A stretch of DNA of 64,000 nt. Origin: an uncultured Muribaculaceae bacterium (GTDB lineage Bacteria; Bacteroidota; Bacteroidia; Bacteroidales; Muribaculaceae). Of this stretch, positions 17,315 to 27,098 are shown piece after piece. The position numbers and the translations under genes are program-made. How positions within the stretch are numbered: the stretch's first letter is position 1; each line of letters opens with the position of its first letter. Location of the stretch: positions 159,248 to 223,247 of the forward strand of contig CALUIB010000001.1 in assembly GCA_944320595.1 (NCBI GenBank). Reading direction: 5' to 3'. The notes beneath the pieces are model-generated. The model was not told where the DNA came from, made no database searches, and saw nothing but the letters and a program-made list of their open reading frames with translations.

Positions 17315-20300
17315 TTAATTGTTTTTCTTGATGTTTTCAATCCACTTCCGGGCATTTACGAATGCTTCAATCCAAGGTGTAACCTCGTCGTCAATGCGTC
17401 CGGCTGGGTAACTACCGCATTGCCATGGGAAAATTGCGCGTTCAAGGTGCGGCATCATTGCCAAGTGTCGGCCGTCGGGTGATGCGATACCTGCAACTGC
17501 GCATGGAGAGCCGTTGGGATTAGCTGGGTATGCATCGTAGGCGTAGCGCACGGCTACGTTGTATTTTTCTATGCCTTCGGGCAGGTAGAACTTCCCTTCG
17601 CCATGAGCAACCCATATACCGATGGTCGAACCTGAAAGCGAGCCGAGCATCACAGAATTGTTTTGTGGTATTTCAACGCTCAAGAATCGCGATTCGAATT
17701 TATGGGAATCGTTATGCTGCATTTGGGCGCGGAGATTGTGTTCTGGGTTGATGAGGTTTAATTCCACCATCAGCTGGCAACCGTTGCATACGCCAAGGCT
17801 TAATGTGTCGGTGCGCTTGTAGAAATTTTCAAGAGCTTTTCGTGCCTTTTCATTCCACAAGAAACCGCCGGCCCAGCCTTTTGCCGAGCCAAGGACATCT
17901 GAATTAGAGAAACCGCCGCAGAATACAATCATGTTTACGTCTTCAAGTGTTTCTCTACCCGATATTAAGTCGGTCATGTGCACGTCTTTCACGTCAAAAC
18001 CTGCGTAATACAGCGAATATGCCATTTCGCGGTCTCCGTTCACGCCTTTTTCGCGAATGATTGCAGCTTTAATGCTTGTAGTGGAGTGCCTGAAACCAGT
18101 AATGCCAAGGTCGGCGGCTTTGCCTGTGAAATTGGACGGGAAACAGAATTTGGTGGGTTGTTCCTTATAGTTGTTGAAACGCTCTTTGGCGCATTCTTCG
18201 CCGCTTTGCTTGGTGTCGAGCAGGTAGGAAGTGCGGAACCAAACGTCGCGTAGATGGTCGATAAAGAACATATATTCATGCCCATCGTGCATTACTTCGA
18301 TAGTACGTTCGTCGTTTATGCCGCCTATTTCATTGTACGAGATACCAGCCGAGGCGAGAATTTCTTTTACCTTGGGCAGATTTTCGTCGCTTACTTGTGC
18401 TACCACTGCCGGGTTTTCGGCAAACAATATTTTAATAAGGTCGGTTTCGCAGAATGAGTCGAGATTGATGCTTAAACCTCCATCGGTATTTGAGAATGTC
18501 ATTTCAAGCAGAGCCGTAAGCAATCCGCCTGCCGACACGTCGTGCATGGCGAGCAGCATGGAGCCGTCAACCAACTGTTGAACAGCGTTAAATGCTGCTG
18601 CAAAGTAGCTTGGTGATTTCACCGTCGGTGTTTCTTTGCCAATGTATCCGAGAGATTGGGCAAAGGCCGAACCTCCGAGTTTTAAGTCGTCCGACGAAAA
18701 GTCGATATATAATAATGTGCTATTTCCATCATTGGCAATTACCGGGGAAACGGTTTTCTTAATATCGCTTACTTCTCCTGCCGCTGATATTATTACTGTA
18801 CCAGGGGCGAGGATTTTTTCCGAACCATATTTTTGTGTCATTGACAAGCTGTCTTTGCCGGTAGGAATATTTATGCCTAAAGCGCAGGCAAAATCGCTAC
18901 AAGCTTTTACTGCCGAGTAAAGGGCGGCGTCTTCGCCTTCATTGCGGCAAGGCCACATCCAGTTGGCACTCAATGAGATGCTCTTTAATCCTTCGCGCAG
19001 GTTCGCTCCGACGATATTGGTCAAAGCCTCGGCAATCGACATGACAGAACCAGCCTCGGGGCTGATAAGGGCCGATTGCGGTGCATGGCCTATTGATGTG
19101 GCTATGCCTGTGGTGCCGGTAAAATCGAGGGCAACTACTCCACAATCGCTAAGCGGCAATTGCAGCTCGCCCACACATTGCTGACGTGCGATTTTTCCTG
19201 TGATAGACCTGTCCACTTTGTTTGTCAACCAGTCCTTGCAAGCCACATTTTCGAGCTGAAGCACATTTTCGATGTACTCCAACACTTTTGATTGGTCGTA
19301 AACCACATCATTATATGAGCGTTTTACGGTTGTATCGTTCATTACAGTGACAGGCGAACTGCCAAACATATCGCTCATGGCAAGATCTATGGGCCGCACA
19401 CCGTCTTTTTGCTCAAATACAAATCGGTGGTCGCCGGTAGTTTCGCCTATTACGTAGAACGGAGAGCGTTCGCGGTCGGCAATCTTGCGTATCAGTTCCA
19501 CGTCGTTTCCATCCACTACCATGCCCATGCGTTCTTGCGACTCATTTCCTATGATTTCTTTCGACGATAGCGTGGGGTCACCCACCGGGAGTGCGTCCAT
19601 GTGGATAATACCGCCAGTCTCTTCTACAAGTTCCGACAAGGCATTAAGATGCCCGCCTGCGCCATGGTCGTGTATCGACACGATGGGGTTGCGTTCGCTT
19701 TCGGCAAGTGCGCGTATGACGTTAGATACGCGTTTTTGCATTTCGGGGTTGGCGCGTTGCACTGCGTTAAGCTCGATGGAGTTGTCATATTGACCTGTAT
19801 CGACCGACGATACGGCACCGCCGCCCATGCCTATGCGGTAGTTGTCACCGCCAAGCAGCACCACCTCTTCGCCAGGGACCGGTGTGCCTTTTATGGCATC
19901 GCGCTTATTGGCAAAACCCACACCGCCTGCGAGCATTATTACTTTATCATAAGCGAGGCGGCGTTCACCCTCGGCGTGTTCAAAGGTTAATACCGAACCG
20001 CAGATGAGTGGCTGTCCGAATTTATTGCCAAAGTCGGATGCCCCATTGGAAGCTTTTATGAGAATTTCCTCGGGGGTTTGGTATAGCCAAGGGCGAGCTT
20101 GCATATTTATGTTTTCCCATTCACGGCCGCCGTCGGGGCGAGGATAGGATGTCATGTAAACAGCCGTGCCTGCCAACGGAAGGCTTGCACGCCCTCCGCC
20201 TAAGCGGTCGCGTATTTCTCCGCCCGACCCTGTGGCAGCACCGTTGAATGGTTCTACCGTGGTCGGGAAATTATGTGTCTCGGCTTTTAACGAAATAACC

Positions 20301-21019
20301 GTTTCAATATCTTTCGTCTCAAAGAAGTCGGGTTGTTCGGGATTCCGTGGGGCGAATTGCATCACCGAAGGGCCTTCGACGAAAGCCACATTGTCTTTGT
20401 ATGCCGAAACAAGCCGGTTGGGATTTTCCTGCGAAGTTTTCTTTATGAGCTTGAACAGTGAAGTGGGCATCTCTTCGCCGTCAATCACGAACTTGCCGTT
20501 GAAAATCTTGTGGCGGCAGTGTTCTGAGTTTACTTGCGAAAAGCCGAATACCTCGCTGTCGGTCAATGGGCGGCCAAGTTTTTTGCTCAAGCTTTTCAAG
20601 TATTCTATTTCCTCGGGGTTGAGGGCAAGTCCTTCGCTTTGGTTATATTCCTCGATGTTTTCGATGTAAACTATCGGTTCAGGTTCTTTTGTTATCGAAA
20701 ATATGTCTTGGTCGAGTGTGTGGTATATGCGTTGCAGCATTTTGTCATACGTTGGCTCTTCATCGGTAGTCGCCATGTATTCTTCTATGCGGTTTATTCC
20801 TGCCAATCCCATGTTTTGGGTGATTTCTACGGCGTTGGTGCTCCAGGGCGTAATCATTTCGCGGCGCGGCCCGATAAAAGTCCCCGTAATAGAATTGCTG
20901 TCGGTTTTTTCGGCTCCGCCGAGCAGCCAGGCAAGCCGTTGTATTTCATCGTCGGATAAGTCGTGGTTAGAGTCTATTGCATAATAGGTTATGCTCCCTT
21001 TTTTGAAGAATGTGATCAT
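17315..21019 (-). CDS. purL: Phosphoribosylformylglycinamidine synthase PurL, large single-chain form
   Basis: Fourth step of purine synthesis: FGAR plus glutamine and ATP give FGAM. This is the large form (1234 residues) fusing the synthetase and the glutaminase. It has an N-terminal PurS-like part and FGAM synthetase domains with VNSEHCRHKIFNG, KAETHNFPT and GGGRASLPLAG. The C-terminal class I amidotransferase has the catalytic Cys in LGVCNGCQLM and the HGEGKFYLP region. The small-subunit layout of Gram-positives is not used. It is the first gene of a five-gene minus-strand operon with a consensus promoter. Confidence 0.96.
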   Translation of the reverse strand: MITFFKKGSITYYAIDSNHDLSDDEIQRLAWLLGGAEKTDSNSITGTFIGPRREMITPWSTNAVEITQNMGLAGINRIEEYMATTDEEPTYDKMLQRIYHTLDQDIFSITKEPEPIVYIENIEEYNQSEGLALNPEEIEYLKSLSKKLGRPLTDSEVFGFSQVNSEHCRHKIFNGKFVIDGEEMPTSLFKLIKKTSQENPNRLVSAYKDNVAFVEGPSVMQFAPRNPEQPDFFETKDIETVISLKAETHNFPTTVEPFNGAATGSGGEIRDRLGGGRASLPLAGTAVYMTSYPRPDGGREWENINMQARPWLYQTPEEILIKASNGASDFGNKFGQPLICGSVLTFEHAEGERRLAYDKVIMLAGGVGFANKRDAIKGTPVPGEEVVLLGGDNYRIGMGGGAVSSVDTGQYDNSIELNAVQRANPEMQKRVSNVIRALAESERNPIVSIHDHGAGGHLNALSELVEETGGIIHMDALPVGDPTLSSKEIIGNESQERMGMVVDGNDVELIRKIADRERSPFYVIGETTGDHRFVFEQKDGVRPIDLAMSDMFGSSPVTVMNDTTVKRSYNDVVYDQSKVLEYIENVLQLENVACKDWLTNKVDRSITGKIARQQCVGELQLPLSDCGVVALDFTGTTGIATSIGHAPQSALISPEAGSVMSIAEALTNIVGANLREGLKSISLSANWMWPCRNEGEDAALYSAVKACSDFACALGINIPTGKDSLSMTQKYGSEKILAPGTVIISAAGEVSDIKKTVSPVIANDGNSTLLYIDFSSDDLKLGGSAFAQSLGYIGKETPTVKSPSYFAAAFNAVQQLVDGSMLLAMHDVSAGGLLTALLEMTFSNTDGGLSINLDSFCETDLIKILFAENPAVVAQVSDENLPKVKEILASAGISYNEIGGINDERTIEVMHDGHEYMFFIDHLRDVWFRTSYLLDTKQSGEECAKERFNNYKEQPTKFCFPSNFTGKAADLGITGFRHSTTSIKAAIIREKGVNGDREMAYSLYYAGFDVKDVHMTDLISGRETLEDVNMIVFCGGFSNSDVLGSAKGWAGGFLWNEKARKALENFYKRTDTLSLGVCNGCQLMVELNLINPEHNLRAQMQHNDSHKFESRFLSVEIPQNNSVMLGSLSGSTIGIWVAHGEGKFYLPEGIEKYNVAVRYAYDAYPANPNGSPCAVAGIASPDGRHLAMMPHLERAIFPWQCGSYPAGRIDDEVTPWIEAFVNARKWIENIKKNN

Positions 21020-21059
21020 AACGATTAGTTATAGATGATTATGAAATTTTATTTTGGTA

Positions 21060-21090
21060 CAAAAATAGTGAAAACGGCTTAATTAAGCAA
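21060..21090 (-). promoter_or_regulatory. Promoter of the purL-sppA-lpxK-punA-thiL operon
   Basis: On the minus strand, TTG (21090-21088), a 20-nt spacer and TATTTTTG (21067-21060), with a leader of about 35 nt to the purL ATG. No PurR-like box or purine riboswitch is apparent. Confidence 0.7.
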
Positions 21091-21167
21091 TAAATATTAT
21101 ATAAGATGTATGGTGCGAGGGATTAATGAACCTGCTTTGCCAGTGCGGAAAAAATATCGTGAATGAC

Positions 21168-21198
21168 TTGTGTGGTAGCGTATATAATAGTATCTTTG
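21168..21198 (+). promoter_or_regulatory. Promoter of gyrA
   Basis: TTG at 21168-21170, a 20-nt spacer and TATCTTTG at 21191-21198. The ATG of gyrA is 67 bp downstream of the -7 element. Confidence 0.75.
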
Positions 21199-21265
21199 TA
21201 TGCTAAAATACTTGCGTAACTACTGTTGTGCAGGTTGCGTAAATAGGTAAATTTCATAGAAATAT

Positions 21266-23869
21266 ATGACAGAAGATCGGATATTAAAGATCAACATTGA
21301 AAACGAGATGAAATCATCGTATATCGACTATTCGATGTCGGTGATAGTGTCTCGTGCGCTGCCCGATGTGCGCGACGGTTTTAAGCCTGTGCACCGAAGG
21401 GTACTCTACGGAATGCATAGATTAGGCAATTTCTACAATACGCCGACCAAGAAGTCGGCCCGTATTGTGGGTGAAGTCATGGGTAAGTACCACCCACACG
21501 GCGACTCATCGATTTACTTGACTATGGTGCGGTTGGCTCAAGATTGGGCTTTGCGCTATCCGTTGGTTGACGGGCAAGGTAACTTCGGCTCGATAGACGG
21601 TGACAACCCTGCTGCCATGCGTTATACCGAGGCTCGCCTCAACAGGATGGGAGAGGAGATGTTGCGCGACATAGACGAGGATACCGTTGACATGGTTCCA
21701 AACTTTGATGCAACGCGGAATGAGCCGGTTGTATTGCCTACGCGATTTCCAAATTTGCTGGTAAATGGGGCATCGGGTATCGCTGTGGGTATGGCAACAA
21801 ATATGCCCCCTCACAATTTGACGGAATCGATAAATGCCTGCTTGGCATTAATCGAGAACCCTGACATGGAAGTTGCCGACTTAATGAATTATATAAAAGC
21901 CCCAGATTTCCCCACTGGCGGTATCATATATGGCTATGACGGGGTGCGAAAAGCATTTGAAACCGGGCAAGGACGAATAGTTATAAGGGCGAAGGCCGAG
22001 ATAGAATCGCATGACGGCGGAGACAAGATTGTAATTACTGAAATACCTTATAATGTAGTTAAATCGGCACTGGTGGAGAATATCGCCAGTCTTGTGAAGG
22101 AAAAACGGATTGACGGTATATCGGACATCAAAGACCTTAGCGATATGCACGGGTTGCGGATTGTCATAGATATAAAGCGTGATGCCAATGCTAATGTTGT
22201 GCTGAACAAATTGTTCAAAATGACGCAATTGCAATCGTCGTTTAGCGTGAATAATGTGGCGTTGGTGCATGGCCGCCCCAAGACGCTTAATTTGAAACAA
22301 CTGCTTCAGCATTTCCTTGATCACCGTAACGATGTGGTCATACGCCGTACCAAGTTCCGGCTGAAGAAGAATGAAGACCGTCTCCATATCGTCGAAGGAT
22401 TGATTATTGCCTCCGACAATATCGACGAGGTGGTTAAGATTATCAGATCGAGCGATTCTCGCGCTGAAGCGCGCCAGCGACTATGTGAGCGTTTCGGGTT
22501 AGACGAAGTTCAGGCCAAGGCTATAGTGGAAATGCGATTAGGCGACCTCACAAAACTCGACCAAAACAAGTTGCATGATGAATGTGACGAGCTGAAACGC
22601 ATAATCGATTATTTGAATGACATATTGAATAACGATGCAACGCGCCGCAAGGTCATAGAAGATGAATTGATAGAAATTCGTGACAAATATGGCGACGAGC
22701 GAAAGACTGAAATTGTGTATGCATCGGAAGACTTTAATGCCGAAGACTTCTATGCCGATGATTACATGATTATTACAATTTCGCATCTTGGCTACATAAA
22801 GCGCACGCCATTGACCGAATTCAGAGCGCAAAATCGAGGCGGAGTTGGCATAAAAGGCAGCGATACGCGGGATTCCGACTTTATAGAATATATCTATACG
22901 GCATCGATGCACAGTTATATACTGTTCTTCACGCAAAAAGGCCGCTGCTATTGGCTCAAGGTGTATGAATTGCCCGAAGGGTCACGAAATTCCAAGGGTC
23001 GTGCCGTGCAAAATATGCTCAATATTGATGCCGATGACAAGATAAATGCATTTATTGCAGTTAAGAATTTGTCGGATCCCGTATATAACAGCACTCACAA
23101 TCTTATATTCTGCACCAAAAAAGGGCTTGTGAAGAAAACGTGCCTTAGTGCATACGCGCGGCCTCGTGCCAATGGTGTGAATGCGATAGCCATTCGTGAA
23201 GACGACCAAGTGATACAAGTGCGCTTGACCGACTCGAATTGCGACGTGATAATGGCTAATAAATATGGGAAAGCAATACGGTTCCATGAATCGAAGGTTA
23301 GAGCCATGGGACGTGTGGCTGCCGGTGTACGAGGAATGACACTCGACAATGACGAGGATGAAGTCATTGGAATGATATGTATGCCTCAAGGCACGCAAGA
23401 CACTATACTGGTGGTTTCGGAGCAAGGTTACGGAAAGCGTTCGTTGATTGACGACTATCGTATCACTAATCGAGGTGGTAAGGGTGTGAAAACAATGAAT
23501 ATTACCGACAAGACGGGGCTGCTGGTTTCCTTGAAACGAGTGAACGACAACAACGACTTGGTAATTATCAATAAGTCGGGTATAACGATTCGCGTTCATG
23601 TTTCTGATTTGCGTGTGATGGGACGTGCTACGCAAGGTGTAAAGCTCATAAACCTTGAGAAGCGGAACGATGAAATAGCCTCGGTATGCAAAGTTATCTC
23701 GGAAAAAGATGAGGAGGTTGCGTCGGCAGGTGGCGAGGAAAGTGAATTGAATGTGCAGTCGTCAATTCCATTTGATGAATATGCTGCCGACACTGTGGCC
23801 GGTGATGATGACATTGAAGGTGATGACATCGAAAATGATAATGACGACGAAGAACAAACCGAAGAATAA
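21266..23869 (+). CDS. gyrA: DNA gyrase subunit A
   Basis: Breaks and rejoins DNA during negative supercoiling with GyrB. The N-terminal winged-helix/breakage domain carries the active-site Tyr120 (AAMRYTEARL). The quinolone-binding region is HPHGDSSIYLT, with Asp80-Ser81 kept and Leu85 at the position that is Asp87 in E. coli. A coiled-coil arm (about 360-490) is followed by the six-bladed C-terminal wrapping domain. The GyrA box is seen as QNRGGVGIKG, a slight variant of QRRGGKG. The last 30 residues are strongly acidic. Length 867. Confidence 0.96.
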   Translation: MTEDRILKINIENEMKSSYIDYSMSVIVSRALPDVRDGFKPVHRRVLYGMHRLGNFYNTPTKKSARIVGEVMGKYHPHGDSSIYLTMVRLAQDWALRYPLVDGQGNFGSIDGDNPAAMRYTEARLNRMGEEMLRDIDEDTVDMVPNFDATRNEPVVLPTRFPNLLVNGASGIAVGMATNMPPHNLTESINACLALIENPDMEVADLMNYIKAPDFPTGGIIYGYDGVRKAFETGQGRIVIRAKAEIESHDGGDKIVITEIPYNVVKSALVENIASLVKEKRIDGISDIKDLSDMHGLRIVIDIKRDANANVVLNKLFKMTQLQSSFSVNNVALVHGRPKTLNLKQLLQHFLDHRNDVVIRRTKFRLKKNEDRLHIVEGLIIASDNIDEVVKIIRSSDSRAEARQRLCERFGLDEVQAKAIVEMRLGDLTKLDQNKLHDECDELKRIIDYLNDILNNDATRRKVIEDELIEIRDKYGDERKTEIVYASEDFNAEDFYADDYMIITISHLGYIKRTPLTEFRAQNRGGVGIKGSDTRDSDFIEYIYTASMHSYILFFTQKGRCYWLKVYELPEGSRNSKGRAVQNMLNIDADDKINAFIAVKNLSDPVYNSTHNLIFCTKKGLVKKTCLSAYARPRANGVNAIAIREDDQVIQVRLTDSNCDVIMANKYGKAIRFHESKVRAMGRVAAGVRGMTLDNDEDEVIGMICMPQGTQDTILVVSEQGYGKRSLIDDYRITNRGGKGVKTMNITDKTGLLVSLKRVNDNNDLVIINKSGITIRVHVSDLRVMGRATQGVKLINLEKRNDEIASVCKVISEKDEEVASAGGEESELNVQSSIPFDEYAADTVAGDDDIEGDDIENDNDDEEQTEE

Positions 23870-23902
23870 CAAATCTAATTATAATCCTAAAATTTAAACG
23901 AG

Positions 23903-24934
23903 ATGAAAAAAATTGTTTTATTTTTAGCTTGTTCCTCTTTGGTGGGGTTCAACATGGCAGCCGAGGAAAATCCGGCTGAACCCATCTACAAAGAGGGCGA
24001 AGAATTGTTTAACCAATATGACGATGCTCAGGCTCAGTTGCTACTACAGCAACCTATCGACACTATGGCAGTGGGGTCGGCATTGTTGGATGGATATGAC
24101 TTGTTCTTGAAGGCTCTGCCGCTTGACTCTATTCCAGAGGTGAACAAGGACGGCTCTCCAAAAATCGACAAGAAGACTGGTAAGCAAAAAATCAAGACCA
24201 AGTTCTCGAAGAAGATTGTCGATAAGATAGCTGGCCACCATAACGATTTCTTGCAAGTGGGACAAATGTTCAATGAAACGCAGAAATATGATTTGGCAGC
24301 AAAGGCATGGGATATATATGCCTATCTTCCCTCGGCAGAATTCCTCGGCGACAAAAAGCCGGAGTTGCCCGATTCTACGATAGCCCAATTCCGCTATTAT
24401 GCAGGTGTGATGTATTTCCAAGCCAAGGACAATGAAAAATCTTTGGATGCATTTTATGAGGCATTGAAACTCGGTTATGACTACAAGGAAACTACCGACA
24501 TGATTAAGTATCTTGTCGGCCTTCGCGTAGATGATTGCTTGAAGAACAAGAAATTCGACGAATGCGACCAACTACTTGCAAAAGCTATGCAAGAGTGCCC
24601 GAATGAGGCGGTGTTCTTGCTGTTCAAGGGTATCCTGGTTGAATCGCAGACCGAGGATATAGAGCAAGCTTTCAAGTATTACAAGGAAGCTGCCGAGAAA
24701 GATCCTACACTTGCCATTGCGCAGTATCATGTAGGTCGCTACTATAACAACAAGGCTGTGAACTTGATGAATGCCCCGGAAAACTTGAACCTCACCGACG
24801 AGGAGCTTGGCGAGCTTATCGACCCAATTTGCTTGCAGGCAAAGCCTTATCTTGAAAAGGCTGTGGAACTCGATCCTGCTAATTCCGAGGCACAAAGAAT
24901 GCTTAACTGGGTTAACGACCGCTTGAAGAAATAA
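23903..24934 (+). CDS. Exported tetratricopeptide repeat protein
   Basis: Secreted or periplasmic protein, function unknown. A signal peptide (about residues 1-19, ending NMAAEEN) leads into a helical protein. Its C-terminal half has clear TPR units, such as AFKYYKEAAEKDPTLAIAQYHVGRYY and AKPYLEKAVELDPANSEAQRMLNWV. A lysine-rich loop (KDGSPKIDKKTGKQKIKTK) sits near residue 90. It follows gyrA by 33 bp with no terminator between them, so the two are probably co-transcribed. TPRs suggest a scaffold for protein-protein contacts. Confidence 0.78.
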   Translation: MKKIVLFLACSSLVGFNMAAEENPAEPIYKEGEELFNQYDDAQAQLLLQQPIDTMAVGSALLDGYDLFLKALPLDSIPEVNKDGSPKIDKKTGKQKIKTKFSKKIVDKIAGHHNDFLQVGQMFNETQKYDLAAKAWDIYAYLPSAEFLGDKKPELPDSTIAQFRYYAGVMYFQAKDNEKSLDAFYEALKLGYDYKETTDMIKYLVGLRVDDCLKNKKFDECDQLLAKAMQECPNEAVFLLFKGILVESQTEDIEQAFKYYKEAAEKDPTLAIAQYHVGRYYNNKAVNLMNAPENLNLTDEELGELIDPICLQAKPYLEKAVELDPANSEAQRMLNWVNDRLKK

Positions 24935-24957
24935 AAGGATAGGAAAATAATTATTAG

Positions 24958-25086
24958 TGTCCGATAAACATATTCAATAGTCTGATTATCAGCATTGTTC
25001 TCATAGATAAGCCTCTTTGTTAAAGTTGCCATTTAATTCAATGTATATCAGTAAGTTATTGACGGTTTGAAAATTTTTATCGGACA
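24958..25086. repeat. Short inverted-repeat-bounded element (MITE-like relic)
   Basis: Perfect 11-bp inverted repeats TGTCCGATAAA (24958-24968) and its complement (25076-25086) enclose about 107 bp of AT-rich non-coding sequence. The end sequence resembles termini of Bacteroidetes insertion sequences as I remember them, so this may be an internally deleted IS. Similar A/T-rich stretches (GAAAATAAT) flank both sides but are not clean target duplications. No ORF is present. Confidence 0.5.
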
Positions 25087-25104
25087 GCAATAGAAAATAA
25101 TAAT

Positions 25105-25142
25105 AAAAAGAAGGTGTGTCAAAAAAGCACACCTTCTTTTTT
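25105..25142. terminator. Bidirectional terminator hairpin
   Basis: A perfect 14-bp stem (25105-25118 with 25128-25141) and 9-nt loop. A run of A on one side and T on the other makes it a terminator in both directions. It lies 170 bp after the TPR gene and directly against the IS end. Confidence 0.85.
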
Positions 25143-25155
25143 AGGGACATTCAGT

Positions 25156-26836
25156 AGGGACGTTCAGTAAATAGAATAAAATTGGCCAACTAATTCATAC
25201 ACAAAGTATAGCGAATTAGCTGGCTTTTTTGTATCTTTAGGTATTCCCCCGAAAATAAGGTTTGACGGCCCAAACGGGGGAAATCCTCCAACAAAGATAT
25301 GGCTAAGATACAAAATATTTCGGAAATTCACCCTGCCTTGGGCTTTACAGAATTTGATATTATAGAAAAATATCGCAAGAGTTTTCATGAGAGAGAGCTT
25401 GGCAGACTTCATTCGGTGTTTCCGTATGGCAAAGGCTATGGGCCTGTCGGAACGGCGACAGGGACGCAGGAATATCTTCAGTCCTTCGGCTAAGATTGCC
25501 CTCATGGTCCTGAAGGCGTACACCGGATTCTCTGACAGACAGCTGGTGGAACATCTTAACGGCAACATACATTACCAGATGTTCTGCGGAATCATGATGG
25601 ACCCGTCTTTCCCAATAACCAACTACAAGATGGTCAGCGCCATTCGTAATGAGACAGCATCCCGTCTTGACATTGAATCCCTTCAGGGGATACTGGCCAC
25701 ACGATGGAAACCTTATCTTGAGAACCTTCACGTGTGCATGACAGATGCCACTTGCTATGGGGCCATATGCGTTTCCCTTCAGACATGAAGCTCCTTTGGG
25801 AATGTCTCGAATGGCTCTACAGGCATATCTGCCGGCATTGCAGGGAGCCTGGCATAAGACGCCCACGCAACAAATATGCTGATGTTGCAGATGCCTATCT
25901 GTCCTACTGTAAGAAAAGAAAAAGAAAGGCATCAAGCACAAGGATGCTCAAAACGTCGTATGATCAGGCTCCTTGAGAATCTCCTCATACAGAGGGATGA
26001 AATTCATCGGGAGTACGGAGCCTCGCTCCGATATACGCAGGATTATCAGAATCGACTTTCCATTATCCGAAAAGTTCTTGTACAGGAAAAGGAAATGTTT
26101 GAAGGCTGTAAAGTAAGTGACCGTATTGTCAGCATTGACCGTCATTATGTACGCCCCATCGTAAGAGGCGAGGAAACCAAATCCGTCGAATTCGGTGCAA
26201 AGGCTAACAACATACAGATAGACGGCATATCTTTCATCGAACATATCTCGTTCAAGGCTTTCAATGAAGGTATACGTCTGGAGGACTGTATCCATGTGCA
26301 GCAGAAGCTCATGAATGTGAGAGTGAGATGTGTGGCAGGTGATTCCATATATGCCAACAACGCCAATAGAAGATTCTGTACTAAATATGGCATATCCACT
26401 TCCTTCGTACGCAAGGGAAGGGCGGCAAAGGATGAACCTTCAAGAAGGGTTCTCAGAAGTGGACTCTCAAGGGAGAGGGCCACCCGGCTTGAAGGCAGCT
26501 TCGGCACACAAAAGCAACATTATTCACTCTCAAGGATAAAGGCACGGAATAGGAAAACGGAAATCCTGTGGATTTTCTTCGGAATACATACGGCAAATGC
26601 CGTCTTGATGATAGAAAAGATCAGGAACAGACAGGTTAAAGCTGCATGACATGATTTTACCGCAAGAATAAGAATCGGAAGAAGTCATTAGACTTCTTCC
26701 GAAGAGTCATGTCTTAACGGTTAGAATCAAGGGAGAAAATACAGAAAAACTACAAGAAAAATGGCATATGGAGTGAGTATGTTATATCATCTTCATATGC
26801 CATCGTATATTTTAAGGGCATTTACTGAATATCCCT
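25156..26836 (+). mobile_element. Degenerate IS1182-like insertion sequence
   Basis: About 1.68 kb bounded by imperfect 17-bp terminal inverted repeats: AGGGACGTTCAGTAAAT at 25156-25172 and the complement of AGGGATATTCAGTAAAT at 26820-26836 (two mismatches). It carries one transposase gene broken by three frameshifts. A second, truncated copy of the left end (AGGGACATTCAGT, 25143-25155) stands in tandem outside it. After the transposase are a perfect 11-bp hairpin (26676-26701) and a 10-bp inverted repeat (26761-26770 with 26794-26803). I see no convincing target-site duplication. The family assignment is from transposase similarity by memory. Confidence 0.8.
25299..26649 (+). pseudogene. Frameshifted IS1182-like transposase
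   Basis: The protein would be about 450 residues but lies in four pieces in alternating frames: 25299 to about 25425, then to about 25765, then to about 25953, then to 26649. The N-terminal part (HPALGFTEFDIIEKYRKSF) and DUF772-like region (SPSAKIALMVLKAYTGFSDRQLVEHLNGN) are recognisable. DDE-domain parts are CMTDATCY, VSIDRHYVRPIVRG and GDSIYANNANRRFCTKYG, with RLEGSFGTQKQHYSL near the end. The last break fits one extra A in a run of four (about 25948-25951), and the second fits a one-base loss near 25758. It cannot make an active transposase. Confidence 0.85.
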
Positions 26837-26879
26837 ATTTATGCACAAAGGGGGATCAAAATTTGGAAATGATGTGTTT

Positions 26880-27063
26880 CACGGGCGGCGGAGCCGTCCA
26901 ATATGCTTAACCGCAGTGTGAGGCGCAGCCGAACCTGCGGACAAGCCACTCCATAAGATATTCGGCCTCGGAGAGGCCACTTGCATAGGGTATTCTCCTT
27001 CCACGGGTTCGGTTTCCATTGGTCGCCTCGTGGTTATGCGAGGTTGGGGCTCCGCCGCCCGTG
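26880..27063. repeat. GC-rich element with 16-bp inverted ends
   Basis: CACGGGCGGCGGAGCC at 26880-26895 has its perfect complement at 27048-27063. Inward, the two arms keep scattered shared words (ATAACC/TTAACC, GAGGCG), so this may be two diverged copies of one repeat facing each other. A small palindrome (GGCCTCGGAGAGGCC) lies in the middle. The base composition is clearly richer in GC than the surroundings. A 67-residue Arg/Pro-rich reading frame on the minus strand is probably not a gene. The stretch from 26837 to 27098 holds nothing else that I can identify. Confidence 0.55.
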
Positions 27064-27098
27064 GCGCATTATGGCGCACCACATTCCTATGTTGGGAA

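Noticed and set aside
22982..23635. 217-residue open frame antisense to gyrA
   Set aside because: Shadow of the GyrA C-terminal domain; no promoter or recognisable motif.
26879..27082. 67-residue Arg/Pro-rich reading frame on the minus strand
   Set aside because: It lies wholly within the GC-rich inverted repeat, has no start context and its composition follows the repeat, so it is treated as non-coding.
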